The notes beneath the pieces are model-generated. The model worked only from the letters and a program-made list of their open reading frames with translations. It did not search any database and was not told where the DNA came from. Source: Candidatus Fraserbacteria bacterium (GTDB taxonomy: Bacteria > Bipolaricaulota > Bipolaricaulia > RBG-16-55-9 > JAJCYT01). Taken from it: a stretch of DNA of 64,000 nucleotides. Below are positions 27,070 through 35,420 of the stretch, in pieces (position 1 is the stretch's first letter; every line of letters starts with the position of its first letter). The translations under genes and the position numbers were made by a program. Location: NCBI GenBank assembly GCA_029262795.1, contig JAJCYT010000030.1, positions 186,001 through 250,000 on the forward strand, in the 5' to 3' direction.

Positions 27070-27525
27070 ATGATGGGAAGTTTAAAAAACGCGCTGATTT
27101 GGCAGATCCACGCAGCATTTGATGAAGACAAGGGGATGTGGGCAGACTCAGTCTTGGGTTCTATTAAAGATGTCAGTGCAGAGCAGGCATCCCAAAAACC
27201 TAGCAGTGGTGAATATAGTATTGGTCAACTTGTGAACCATCTTGTGTACTGGAAAAACATCATTGCTGGCGCCTATGGTCATGAAGGCCTGGAAGGTCCT
27301 GCTGAAGATTGGCAAGCCACCACGGATGACGCCTCCTGGCAAACCGCCATCGACCAATTAAAAAAGAGCCACGCTGTGCTGGTTCAAAGTGCCGAAGCAC
27401 TGGACGAAGCCAAGCTGGATGAAAAACCGGCTGCTGAAGGCTGGCCGCCGTTTAAAGAAATTTTGGCCAACACTGCTGCTCACGATGTTTATCATACAGG
27501 GCAGATTGTGAAGCTAAAAGATTAA
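27070..27525 (+). CDS. DinB/YfiT-like metal-dependent family protein
   Basis: A 151-residue four-helix-bundle protein of the DinB/YfiT superfamily. The three metal histidines expected are in LVNHLVYW and in AAHDVYHTGQ. Relatives include thiol transferases (bacillithiol, mycothiol) and dehalogenase-like enzymes; the exact role is open. AGGAGG lies before two adjacent ATGs. Controlled by the strong promoter at 26973 and, I infer, by the divergent CGNR regulator. A bidirectional terminator follows. Confidence 0.85.
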   Translation: MMGSLKNALIWQIHAAFDEDKGMWADSVLGSIKDVSAEQASQKPSSGEYSIGQLVNHLVYWKNIIAGAYGHEGLEGPAEDWQATTDDASWQTAIDQLKKSHAVLVQSAEALDEAKLDEKPAAEGWPPFKEILANTAAHDVYHTGQIVKLKD

Positions 27526-27609
27526 ATTTTTGAATTAGATAAGTGACACACAAAAAAGCACTTGTTATTTATATTGAATCATCAAACTATTAAAATGTTT
27601 TCCAATAAA

Positions 27610-27646
27610 AAAAGGCGCCTTATCTTTTTCTGATAAAGCGCCTTTT
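27610..27646. terminator. Bidirectional intrinsic terminator
   Basis: Stem AAAAGGCGC...TTATC / GATAA...GCGCCTTTT with one mismatch, T-runs on both strands. Serves the DinB-like gene and the exported protein gene that converge here. Confidence 0.85.
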
Positions 27647-27657
27647 ATCTTTTTAAT

Positions 27658-28269
27658 TTATTGACGAAAAATAGCGAATTGAACGTCTTTACAAGGGGCA
27701 TGTGGTGGGTAAGGATCGCAACCACCATTCATCGAACCCAATTGTTTGCCGATCATTCTGGCTTCGGCAGGGCCGTGTGAACGCAACACAAGGTGGATTT
27801 CTGCGCCTTTTGGGTTGGTTAGGCCAGGGCCGAATACGGCATCGTAGGTATAGCCTTTGTGGAGGAAGTTGTAAAACTCGGCCTTGCCATCATAATCCAC
27901 CACAGTGCCCATGCCACCGACCAGGGATACACTGGCGAGTTCTGGATATTCAAATACATCATCTTCGCCGCACATGTTATCGGTGCAGTTTTCAGGATGA
28001 TTAAAAACCACCCACCAACTGGTGACTGCATCGCCTGGTTTTAACATCTGGGCATAAACGGACATTTCTGCACCGCGACTGGAAGTTTCTAGGCTGGCCC
28101 AGGCATGTGAAATCAGTTTAGGCCCCATGGTCATGTTGCCGTCTTCGTCATGAACGGGAAAGGTGTACATATTGCTGATTTGTGCTTGTGAAGCCGAAGC
28201 AAAACCCGTGACGGTGACCAGCATCAGCAGCACCAACACGCGAGTGAAAACTTGTAATGATCTAGACAT
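27658..28269 (-). CDS. Exported protein of unknown function
   Basis: A 203-residue protein with a Sec signal peptide (VLVLLMLVTVTGFASASQA). Mature part: a beta-rich domain with TSWWVVFNHPENCTDNMCGE, a motif I have seen in many uncharacterised bacterial exported proteins, and GGMGTVVDYDGKAEF. Four cysteines in the mature part probably form two disulfides. A reverse-strand TATAAT (28302-28297) lies 28 bases upstream and GGGGG precedes the ATG. Function not recognised. Confidence 0.8.
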   Translation of the reverse strand: MSRSLQVFTRVLVLLMLVTVTGFASASQAQISNMYTFPVHDEDGNMTMGPKLISHAWASLETSSRGAEMSVYAQMLKPGDAVTSWWVVFNHPENCTDNMCGEDDVFEYPELASVSLVGGMGTVVDYDGKAEFYNFLHKGYTYDAVFGPGLTNPKGAEIHLVLRSHGPAEARMIGKQLGSMNGGCDPYPPHAPCKDVQFAIFRQ

Positions 28270-28364
28270 AAATACCCCCTAGGATGTGTTGAAGGTATTA
28301 TAACACGCAAAAACCGCGTTTCTTATGTAGTGAACTAGACAATTTATAGACCAGCTTCAGTTTT

Positions 28365-29345
28365 TTAATGTGCCAGGCGACAATGTTTTGTTGGAAGCAC
28401 GATGCCTTGCAGGCGTTCGTTCCAGTCTTCATTGAGGCGGGCGCACACACGCTGATGCATGTAGACTTCGATGGCGTCGATTTTTGCGGCATGGGCATTG
28501 GGTTGTGACAACCAACGTTTCGCCAGCAGGTGAATCAAAACAGTCGATTTGAAACTTTGGTCACTGATCAAACCGCGCTCATCCTGAAGTTGAAAACCTA
28601 ACGCTGCAAACGGCGAAAGATCCTGGTTGCCATCCACATCTTTGCTCGCCTCTTCCATGCCAACGAGGGTGGTCACAGTATTGATGAACCAACTTAAACC
28701 CCACACAGCAACAGGCAAAACAGATTGTTCCTCTTGTGAAATAAGCACTTGATCACCACGCATCCGTAAGGCGGATACAGGCGCTATGGCAGCCAATGCG
28801 AAAGGAAACACCCAGTAGTTTTCCTTCAAAGCACCTAGTGGAGACAACAACCAATTGGATGGACCATGAGGTTTGGTTGGAATCCCGATGTCATAGGGGC
28901 AGTCCAGTGCGCCAAAAAAAGTTTGCTGTTGCAGGTTGGCCCAGGGATAGTGGTCGCCCAAAGCCATGATAGACTGTGAAGCATGAACACGTCTATTGGC
29001 AGTATCAGGCTTGACATCAGACGTTTGATGTTGAGGTCGTTCAGCAGAAAACCCATGAAAATTTTTTCGTAACTCGGACATGGGCTGTAACCCCACACGT
29101 TTCCAGATGATGCAATGTTGATCGTCCAGCAAGGCGTGAGGCCAATCGTGATTGATCCAGCTTAGATCTAAAGGATCTGCTTTGGACCAATCATTACTAA
29201 AAGTAGCGGATGATGTGTTTTGTGTTGAGGTTGCTTTTTTTAGTGCCCCAATAGTAACAGGCACTGTGGTTGACTCGGTTTTTTTAGATGTTTGTTGTAG
29301 TTGAGCAACGAGTTCTGTTTCACGACGCAGGGCGTCTTGTGCCAT
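28365..29345 (-). CDS. Hypothetical protein, no recognised family
   Basis: A 326-residue protein, soluble apart from a mildly hydrophobic stretch near FPFALAAIAPVSALRM. ATG 29345 is preceded by GGGAGGG; an upstream start at 29381 exists but lacks this. The N-terminal 60 residues are polar and probably disordered (EESTTVPV-type composition). A central block has SPLGALKENYWVFPFALAAI and VLPVAVWGLSWFINTVTTL. No motif points to an enzyme class. It stands alone between exported-protein genes on the same strand. Confidence 0.7.
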   Translation of the reverse strand: MAQDALRRETELVAQLQQTSKKTESTTVPVTIGALKKATSTQNTSSATFSNDWSKADPLDLSWINHDWPHALLDDQHCIIWKRVGLQPMSELRKNFHGFSAERPQHQTSDVKPDTANRRVHASQSIMALGDHYPWANLQQQTFFGALDCPYDIGIPTKPHGPSNWLLSPLGALKENYWVFPFALAAIAPVSALRMRGDQVLISQEEQSVLPVAVWGLSWFINTVTTLVGMEEASKDVDGNQDLSPFAALGFQLQDERGLISDQSFKSTVLIHLLAKRWLSQPNAHAAKIDAIEVYMHQRVCARLNEDWNERLQGIVLPTKHCRLAH

Positions 29346-29481
29346 GAACAACCCTCCCCTCTCTAGTTGGATGCGGTTCAAGGCTTTTTAACAGTGTAGC
29401 AACTTTTATTGAAAAAGTAACCCTATGCTGCCCATATGATGAACAGTTATTTCGATTTACACCTTCAATTAATGGATTGAA

Positions 29482-30537
29482 TCAGTTGACGCCAAGCAGT
29501 TGCAGCAGGCCATCACCACGGCAAGGGTAATCGCCACTGGCACCCTGATACACATGAATGGCACCATCTACATAACCGGCGCGGTTGCCTGAATAGAAGC
29601 CCACTGGGCAGATTTGTTCGAGGTCCAGCGGAATCCAGAAACTGTTATCGATGTTGTAGCGGAACACGGCTTGTCCTTCATCAGAGTTTATACCGCCGTT
29701 GAAGGCATAGAGAAAAGTGTCCTGGCTGGTGTCAAATTCACCGATTGATAGCAATGATCCTCCAGGGCCATTGCTGGCAGGCAGGCTGTTTAGATTGGTC
29801 CAGCGCGAACGGAACAAGTCGTAGACGGCAAACTGACTCTCATCGCTGTTGCGACGACAGTCGCCTTCCAGGGCATAGATGCCAAACTGCCCCAACGACA
29901 CCATGCCGGCACCAGGGCCCAGGCAATCCCAATCTTCGGGGAATGACAAGCTTTCCCAGCGATCAAAGCGAGGATCATAACGAACAAAGTGACCACCAAT
30001 GCGCTCATTGCCAAGGAGGGCATAAAGACGTTTTCCAAATGGGTCCCACACCAGGGCATTGCCTTCTCCCTGATCATTGGGGGTGTCGGCCAGACGTTCT
30101 AATACGGGCCGGTTGAGGTTGCGTATATCCATGCGATAAAATGCGCGCTGTTCACCATCATCAGTACCGCCGCTGAGAATGTAGAGCAGGTCTTCGTCGT
30201 CGTCTTCTTCAGTTTCACGCACGATTGCCGTGCCAGGGAAAAACAGGCTGACGGGCAAGCCGCGACGATCGTTGTTGTCCACGTCATCAAAGCCAACGAT
30301 GACATCTTCGGAACGGTTGGTCCAAGAACGATCAGCGCCGTCATAAGACCAGAACTCGGAGGCGTTGGTTTCAGCGTCGGTACGGATCAAAAATAAATTG
30401 TCTCCGGTGCCCACAATGGCTTGACCGGGTGCGCCTGTCACAGGCACAGGGTCGAGCCTGCGCCAAAAGCCAATCCCCTCCGTGACCACGGATAACACAA
30501 AGCTTAATAAAATCATACATAGCAAGAGTCGTTTCAT
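29482..30537 (-). CDS. Exported kelch-like beta-propeller protein
   Basis: A 351-residue protein with a Sec signal peptide at residues 1-20. The body shows repeats of about 50 residues like those of kelch propellers: DLLYILSGGTDDGEQRAFYR, ALVWDPFGKRLYALLG, GIYALEGDCRRN, TFLYAFNGGINSDEGQAVFR. Six blades are plausible. There is no catalytic motif; kelch propellers usually bind proteins or sugars. A clear ribosome binding site GAGGTGA and an extended -10 (TGCTACAAT) precede it. Confidence 0.82.
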   Translation of the reverse strand: MKRLLLCMILLSFVLSVVTEGIGFWRRLDPVPVTGAPGQAIVGTGDNLFLIRTDAETNASEFWSYDGADRSWTNRSEDVIVGFDDVDNNDRRGLPVSLFFPGTAIVRETEEDDDEDLLYILSGGTDDGEQRAFYRMDIRNLNRPVLERLADTPNDQGEGNALVWDPFGKRLYALLGNERIGGHFVRYDPRFDRWESLSFPEDWDCLGPGAGMVSLGQFGIYALEGDCRRNSDESQFAVYDLFRSRWTNLNSLPASNGPGGSLLSIGEFDTSQDTFLYAFNGGINSDEGQAVFRYNIDNSFWIPLDLEQICPVGFYSGNRAGYVDGAIHVYQGASGDYPCRGDGLLQLLGVN

Positions 30538-30557
30538 TGGGCAATCACCTCTCTTCT

Positions 30558-30566
30558 ATTGTAGCA
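30558..30566 (-). promoter_or_regulatory. Extended -10 promoter for the kelch-like gene
   Basis: Reverse strand TGCTACAAT (30566-30558). TTTACA lies 15 bases upstream as a weak -35. Confidence 0.5.
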
Positions 30567-30716
30567 AAGATTTGCAATTGTAAAAGGTAGCCTTTCGTAC
30601 AGTTTTGCTAAATTTTCGCACTGTTTTAAATGGGCTTGTATTCCTCTTTCACGCAGCTTCTATGGACTTTCTACGTTCAGTGGACATATAAAAAATCATC
30701 AGCCAAAGGAGTGTTG

Positions 30717-31697
30717 ATGATGACGAAATCATTGCGTTTATTTTTATGTTCATTGACGTTGGTTTTTCTGTTTGGGTGTTCGTTGAAAATGGAGGCGTTT
30801 CAAGTCGAGGCACTTCAATGGGACAGCATCGAATATCAAGGTGTGACACGCGATTTTGCGTTTTACATTCCTAATAATCTTGTGGAGCCAGCACCATTGG
30901 TCATTTTGCTGCACGGCGGCGGTGGCAGGGTGACCACCACCTGGAACAGAGATTACGGTCAAACCTGGCAACGGCTCGCAGATGAAAACAATTTTGTGGT
31001 GATGTTGCCGCAAGGCCGAGCAGATTTAAGCGATCCTGAAAGCCATCACTGGAATGATTGTCGTACGGGCATCAACAATCCAGATGTTGCCACCCGCCTG
31101 GATGATTCCGGCTTTATCCGCCGAGCCGCACAGCAATTGGATCAACAGGTTGATTTGGATCAATCGCGACTTTACGCTACAGGTGCATCCAACGGTGGCA
31201 TGATGACGTTTCGGCTCGCGTTTGAACTGGGAAATGTTTTAGCAGCGGGCGCAGCCATCATCGCCAACTTACCCGATCCAAGCGAGTGCGATGCGCCACT
31301 GAGACCAATTCCCATATTGATCATGAATGGCACAGCCGATCCTGCAATTCCTCATGAAGGAGGTTGTGTGGCGAATCCAAATTGTCGCCGTGGTGAAGTT
31401 CGCTCAACAGAAGAAACTGTTGATTTTTGGGTCAATTTCAATGGTGCAGAAACAACGCCACAAGTGGAAGCCGTTCCCAACACTGTGATTCGAGACCAAT
31501 CCACCGTTCAAATTTCCACTTATCCAAACCCAACCAAGGGTGCAGAAGTGGTGTTGTACCTCATCGAAGGTGGCGGTCATACAGTGCCTGGACCGGAAGG
31601 CAACACGTTGGCACAAAAGGCTGTGGTAGGTCCACAAAATCAGGACATCAATGGCCCTGAGGAAATTTGGAGTTTCTTCAGTCGTCATTCGCGCTGA
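30717..31697 (+). CDS. Lipoprotein esterase, PHB-depolymerase/LpqC (CE1) family
   Basis: A 326-residue alpha/beta hydrolase. ATG 30717 (or the adjacent 30720) has AAAGGAG before it and gives a lipoprotein signal with lipobox LFGC near residue 21, so the protein is anchored in a membrane. Motifs: oxyanion HGGGG, nucleophile elbow in YATGASNGGMM (Ser of GASNG), NGTADPAIPHEGG with the acid Asp, and GGGHTVPG with the catalytic His. Relatives cleave polyhydroxyalkanoates, feruloyl or acetyl esters; the substrate is undecided. A longer in-frame start at 30630 would remove the signal. Confidence 0.87.
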   Translation: MMTKSLRLFLCSLTLVFLFGCSLKMEAFQVEALQWDSIEYQGVTRDFAFYIPNNLVEPAPLVILLHGGGGRVTTTWNRDYGQTWQRLADENNFVVMLPQGRADLSDPESHHWNDCRTGINNPDVATRLDDSGFIRRAAQQLDQQVDLDQSRLYATGASNGGMMTFRLAFELGNVLAAGAAIIANLPDPSECDAPLRPIPILIMNGTADPAIPHEGGCVANPNCRRGEVRSTEETVDFWVNFNGAETTPQVEAVPNTVIRDQSTVQISTYPNPTKGAEVVLYLIEGGGHTVPGPEGNTLAQKAVVGPQNQDINGPEEIWSFFSRHSR

Positions 31698-31771
31698 AGG
31701 TTGTGTTTTGTTGAAGAATTTTGAAAAGAAAACCAAAACGAAGTTCGAAACATTCTTCTACAACCCAATCA

Positions 31772-31814
31772 TAGTCTCCTTTAGATAAAAGAGGGGAGGG
31801 GCTGAAATTTTTTC
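31772..31814 (+). repeat. Copy 4 of dispersed intergenic element
   Basis: AGTCTCCTTTAGATAAAAGA, GGGGAGGGGCTGAAATTTTTTC. The most diverged of the copies but with the same order of blocks. Between the esterase and the sensor kinase. Confidence 0.55.
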
Positions 31815-31913
31815 ATTTCTTTACGGTTTTAAGATACTATTCTTTCAAAATCCTTCACCATTATTTCACCAAAGCCCCATATCCATTTCACAACGAATCA
31901 GCTAAAATAAACC

Positions 31914-31929
31914 TCATAGCGCTATGAGA
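31914..31929. promoter_or_regulatory. 16-base perfect palindrome covering the kinase start codon
   Basis: CTCATAGCGCTATGAG; the ATG of the kinase gene (31924) is inside it. A TAAAAT -10 candidate (31904-31909) lies just upstream, so the expected start of transcription is also within or next to the palindrome. A regulator bound here would block transcription; in RNA, the hairpin would bury the start codon. Confidence 0.6.
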
Positions 31930-33399
31930 CATCGAAGTTTACGTTTTCGACTGGCTGGGACGTTGATGGGGTTTTCTTTGCTGATCGCCATTTTGTTTGT
32001 GGGTACCACGGCATTTTGGCTGTCGCAGAGTTTGGAGCGCCAATTTGAAACACAGTATCAATCCCTTACCGAAATGTTTGCTGAACAGGCTTTTTTGGCT
32101 GTGATTGCACGATCCAGTTTTGGCGATTCGGATTTCGATCCGGCAGCGGTAGAGCGCGTGGTCGAAAGCTTGGTCGGTGGGGACATTATTTACGCTCAGA
32201 TCGTCAAAGACGGAGAAAGTGTCGCTGAAAATAGCAAGATCGATATGACATTGGATACCACACCTGTGCCTGTGGCAATGACCATGACGCCGCAACAACA
32301 CACTGATGGACTGAGGTATATGGAGTTCAGTCGCGGTTTGTTGGGTCGTAGTGGTGATGCAGCCAGCTACATTCGCCTTGGAGTATCTCGGCAGCCATTA
32401 CAGGCAGCGTTGGAAAATCAACTTTGGACGTTGGGGTGGATTGGCCTTGCTATTACAGGGGTAGGTGCTTTATTAGGGCTAGGGCTTTTTCGTGGTTTGT
32501 GGTTGCCCATTCGTAAACTGATCGAGGCTGTGAAACAATTTGGCAAAGGCGATTATGAGGCCAAAGCACCAGTGGACCGCGAGGATGAACTTGGTTTGCT
32601 GGCATCCGAATTTAACCAAATGGCGTCACGTATTTCTGAGAAAAATCACGAACTGGAACAACTCAATGTGGAACTGCACAAAGCCAATCGCACCAAAACT
32701 GAATTTTTAACAATCATGAGCCATGAGTTGCGAACGCCTCTCAATGCTATTTTGGGGTATGCAGAATTGCTGCATGAAGGCAAGTTTGGACCACTGAATG
32801 AAGACCAGGATCGGCCACTGCGCCGTTTGCTTCGCGCTGGAGAACATTTGCTCAGCCTGATTGAAAACACGCTCAACTTCGCCAAATTGGAACTGGGCGT
32901 GGAAAAGCTTCACATCATCGAAGTGGATGCCGAAACCATTGTTCGCGAGTGCATTGAACAGATTCAACCGTTGGCCGAGGAACGAAATATTCAGATCAAC
33001 CTGGATGTCGAATCTGTTCTATTACAGGCCGACCCGATGAAGCTGAAGCAGATTCTTCTTAATTTAATTCAAAACGCGATTCAGTATACACAGGAAGATG
33101 TTGTATATGTTTCCTCTGGCCAGGGTGATTGTAACGTTTGTTTCAAAATCCAGAATCCAGGTCAGGCCATAGATTCTGGCGAACTTGGCAATTTATTCCA
33201 GCCCTTTACTCGTGGCAAAGATGCCCCTCGACGTTCGCAAAGTGGGGTGGGCCTGGGCTTGACCGTTGTCGAAAGATATACCAAGATGCATGGAGGCAGT
33301 GTGAGCGTGGACAGTGCTGAAAATGCTGGTACCACATTTACCGTCACCTTGCCCAAGCAACACGAAGGAAGCGAATTGAATGAACTTAAATCTGAATGA
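31924..33399 (+). CDS. Membrane sensor histidine kinase (HAMP-HisKA-HATPase)
   Basis: A 491-residue kinase. Membrane helix 1 at about 11-33, a periplasmic domain of about 130 residues without recognised fold, helix 2 at about 166-190, HAMP, then HisKA with MSHELRTPLNAILGYAELL (phosphoacceptor His267) and an HATPase domain with N-box NLIQNAIQYT, PFTRGKDAP and GVGLGLTVVERY. The response regulator starts 20 bases before its stop codon. There is no ribosome binding site; the ATG lies in a 16-base palindrome. Confidence 0.93.
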   Translation: MRHRSLRFRLAGTLMGFSLLIAILFVGTTAFWLSQSLERQFETQYQSLTEMFAEQAFLAVIARSSFGDSDFDPAAVERVVESLVGGDIIYAQIVKDGESVAENSKIDMTLDTTPVPVAMTMTPQQHTDGLRYMEFSRGLLGRSGDAASYIRLGVSRQPLQAALENQLWTLGWIGLAITGVGALLGLGLFRGLWLPIRKLIEAVKQFGKGDYEAKAPVDREDELGLLASEFNQMASRISEKNHELEQLNVELHKANRTKTEFLTIMSHELRTPLNAILGYAELLHEGKFGPLNEDQDRPLRRLLRAGEHLLSLIENTLNFAKLELGVEKLHIIEVDAETIVRECIEQIQPLAEERNIQINLDVESVLLQADPMKLKQILLNLIQNAIQYTQEDVVYVSSGQGDCNVCFKIQNPGQAIDSGELGNLFQPFTRGKDAPRRSQSGVGLGLTVVERYTKMHGGSVSVDSAENAGTTFTVTLPKQHEGSELNELKSE

Positions 33400-34066
33400 C
33401 CTCAACGTCCTCATCGTTGAAGACGATCCTGACGCACAAGATATTTTAAGGATGCACCTGGAGGGTCTGGGGGCGACCGTTCGAGTGGCATCCGATGGCC
33501 TGGAAGGTGTAAAAGCATTTAAGGAATCGCCACCACAAGTGGTGTTGCTCGACCTCATGCTGCCCGGCCTCGATGGTTGGGATGTCCTCAGTTTGATTCG
33601 CTCTTACGAAGTGCCTGTCATTGCGATCACCGCAAAAGACAGCACAGATGATGTCGTGCGCGGCTTGACCGAAGGCTTGGACGATTACATCACCAAACCA
33701 TTCCGTTTACGAGAAGTGTCTGCGCGTATTGATGCGGTGTTACGCCGGGGCAAAGGGGTCGAAAAAACGTCGATCCAATTGGGTAAACTTTTTATAGATG
33801 ATCAAAAGAAACGGGTAACTTTAGACAACAACGATGTTGCTTTAGCACCCAAAGAATACAGTTTGCTCAAAACCTTGGCCGAACATCCTGGCCGGGTGTT
33901 TTCCGAAGAAGAACTCATACAAGCAGTGTGGCCTGAAGGCGGGTTGGCCACGTCATCCGATGTGAAACGATATATCTATCTGCTGCGAAAAAAGATCGAA
34001 GTTGATCCTCAAGAGCCACGCTATGTGCAAACCGTGCGTGGTTTTGGGTATAAACTGGAAGCATGA
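33380..34066 (+). CDS. OmpR/PhoB-family response regulator
   Basis: A 228-residue two-domain regulator. Receiver: LIVEDDPDAQD acidic pocket, Asp58 in VVLLDLMLPGLDG as phosphoacceptor, VIAITAKDS and DDYITKPF with the Lys. Winged-helix effector: PKEYSLLKTLAEHPGRVFS, VKRYIYLLRKKIE and VRGFGYKLE. Partner of the kinase just upstream, with a 20-base overlap; an acetyltransferase follows at an ATGA overlap. Targets are unknown; the palindrome at the kinase start is a candidate autoregulatory site. Confidence 0.95.
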   Translation: MNLNLNDLNVLIVEDDPDAQDILRMHLEGLGATVRVASDGLEGVKAFKESPPQVVLLDLMLPGLDGWDVLSLIRSYEVPVIAITAKDSTDDVVRGLTEGLDDYITKPFRLREVSARIDAVLRRGKGVEKTSIQLGKLFIDDQKKRVTLDNNDVALAPKEYSLLKTLAEHPGRVFSEEELIQAVWPEGGLATSSDVKRYIYLLRKKIEVDPQEPRYVQTVRGFGYKLEA

Positions 34067-34575
34067 TGTTACAGATCAATCCATCCCTAAAACTTATCGA
34101 AGCGAGTTCTGAAGCTGATTTTCAGGAAGTCCGTGCGTTGTTTACTGAGTACGCTAAATTGTTAGATGACAACGATCCTGATGGCATTGATCTTTGCTTT
34201 CAGGACTTCGATACAGAATTGGCCACCCTTCCTGGCAAATATGCACCACCTGAAGGGCGACTTTATTTGGCGTTGTATGAAGACCAAGTTGCTGGCTGTG
34301 TGGGCGTTCGCGCTGTCGAGTCAGGTGTTTGTGAGATGAAACGCCTCTATGTACGACCTGAGTATCTGGGTAAAAAAATTGGTAAGGCATTAGTGGAAGC
34401 CATCATTGAAGCCGGAAAAGAACTTGGTTACCGAGCGATGTGCTTGGACACGTTGCCCTTCATGAAAGTAGCTATTCCAATGTATCAATCGTACGGATTC
34501 CAACCCATAGCACCTTATTACGATACACCGATCAAAGGCACAATCTTTTTGGAGTTGGATCTTACTTCAAGCTAA
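34063..34575 (+). CDS. GNAT-family acetyltransferase
   Basis: A 170-residue N-acetyltransferase. The acetyl-CoA site is RLYVRPEYLGKKIGKALVEA, followed by MYQSYGFQPI. The start overlaps the response-regulator stop codon (ATGATG over TGA), so it is translationally coupled to the two-component pair. Relatives with this N terminus are small-molecule acetyltransferases; the substrate is unknown. Confidence 0.88.
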   Translation: MMLQINPSLKLIEASSEADFQEVRALFTEYAKLLDDNDPDGIDLCFQDFDTELATLPGKYAPPEGRLYLALYEDQVAGCVGVRAVESGVCEMKRLYVRPEYLGKKIGKALVEAIIEAGKELGYRAMCLDTLPFMKVAIPMYQSYGFQPIAPYYDTPIKGTIFLELDLTSS

Positions 34576-34637
34576 AAGTTGCAAATACAGTTTGTGCAGA
34601 TCATCATATTCCTATCTCAAAATAAAAAGAGAATAAG

Positions 34638-35420
34638 ATGGAAACCATTCGACTTGAACAAAACGGCGCTGTGGCAACAGTGATTCTGAATCGGCCTGAA
34701 GTTCACAACGCTTTCAACGTGACCATGATTTCAGAAATGACTGAGGTGTTTACTCAACTTGGTCATGATGATGGTGTGCGCGTGGTGGTTCTGGCTGGCA
34801 AAGGAAAATCTTTTTCTGCCGGTGGCGACCTTAACTGGATGAAGCAAAGTATTTCCTACACCGAAGCACAAAACAAAGAAGATGCCACAAACATGGCAAA
34901 AATGTTCAACACCATCGACACTTGCCCCAAGCCGGTGATTGCCAGAATTCACGGTGCGGCCTTGGGGGGCGGTTGTGGATTAACATCGTGTGTGGACATT
35001 GCAGTCGCCTCAGAAAACGCATTGTTTGGGCTGACCGAAGTTCGTTTGGGCATCATCCCGGCAGCCATTTCGCCATATGTTTTGCAGAAAATCGGATTGA
35101 GTAACGCTCGACGATTTTTCATGACAAGCGAGCGATTTGATGCGAATACGGCACTAGATATTGGACTTGTCCACATCGTCACGACGTCTGAAAAATTGGA
35201 TGAAGTCGTACAAACCGAAGTTGAAAAAATGATGATCGGCGGACCCAAAGCGCATGGCGAAACCAAATCGCTCATCCGTGCGGTGGCCAATCATGATCCC
35301 ATCGACGTGTTGGAAGAAACAGCCAACCGCATTGCGCGCGTCCGAGTCAGTGACGAAGCACAGGAAGGCATGAACGCCTTTTTTGAGAAACGAAAACCCA
35401 ATTGGATTGAACAAGAATGA
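34638..35420 (+). CDS. Enoyl-CoA hydratase/isomerase family, probably methylglutaconyl-CoA hydratase (LiuC-like)
   Basis: A 260-residue crotonase-fold protein. CoA/oxyanion site: KSFSAGGDLNWMK and AALGGGCGLTSCVDIAVAS; FGLTEVRLGIIPAAISPYV carries the catalytic Glu. The LNWMKQS pattern and the following genes (carboxylase subunits, HMG-CoA lyase) suggest hydration of 3-methylglutaconyl-CoA in leucine breakdown. Its last codons overlap the next gene by four bases. Promoter not clear. Specificity is inferred from the operon. Confidence 0.85.
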   Translation: METIRLEQNGAVATVILNRPEVHNAFNVTMISEMTEVFTQLGHDDGVRVVVLAGKGKSFSAGGDLNWMKQSISYTEAQNKEDATNMAKMFNTIDTCPKPVIARIHGAALGGGCGLTSCVDIAVASENALFGLTEVRLGIIPAAISPYVLQKIGLSNARRFFMTSERFDANTALDIGLVHIVTTSEKLDEVVQTEVEKMMIGGPKAHGETKSLIRAVANHDPIDVLEETANRIARVRVSDEAQEGMNAFFEKRKPNWIEQE

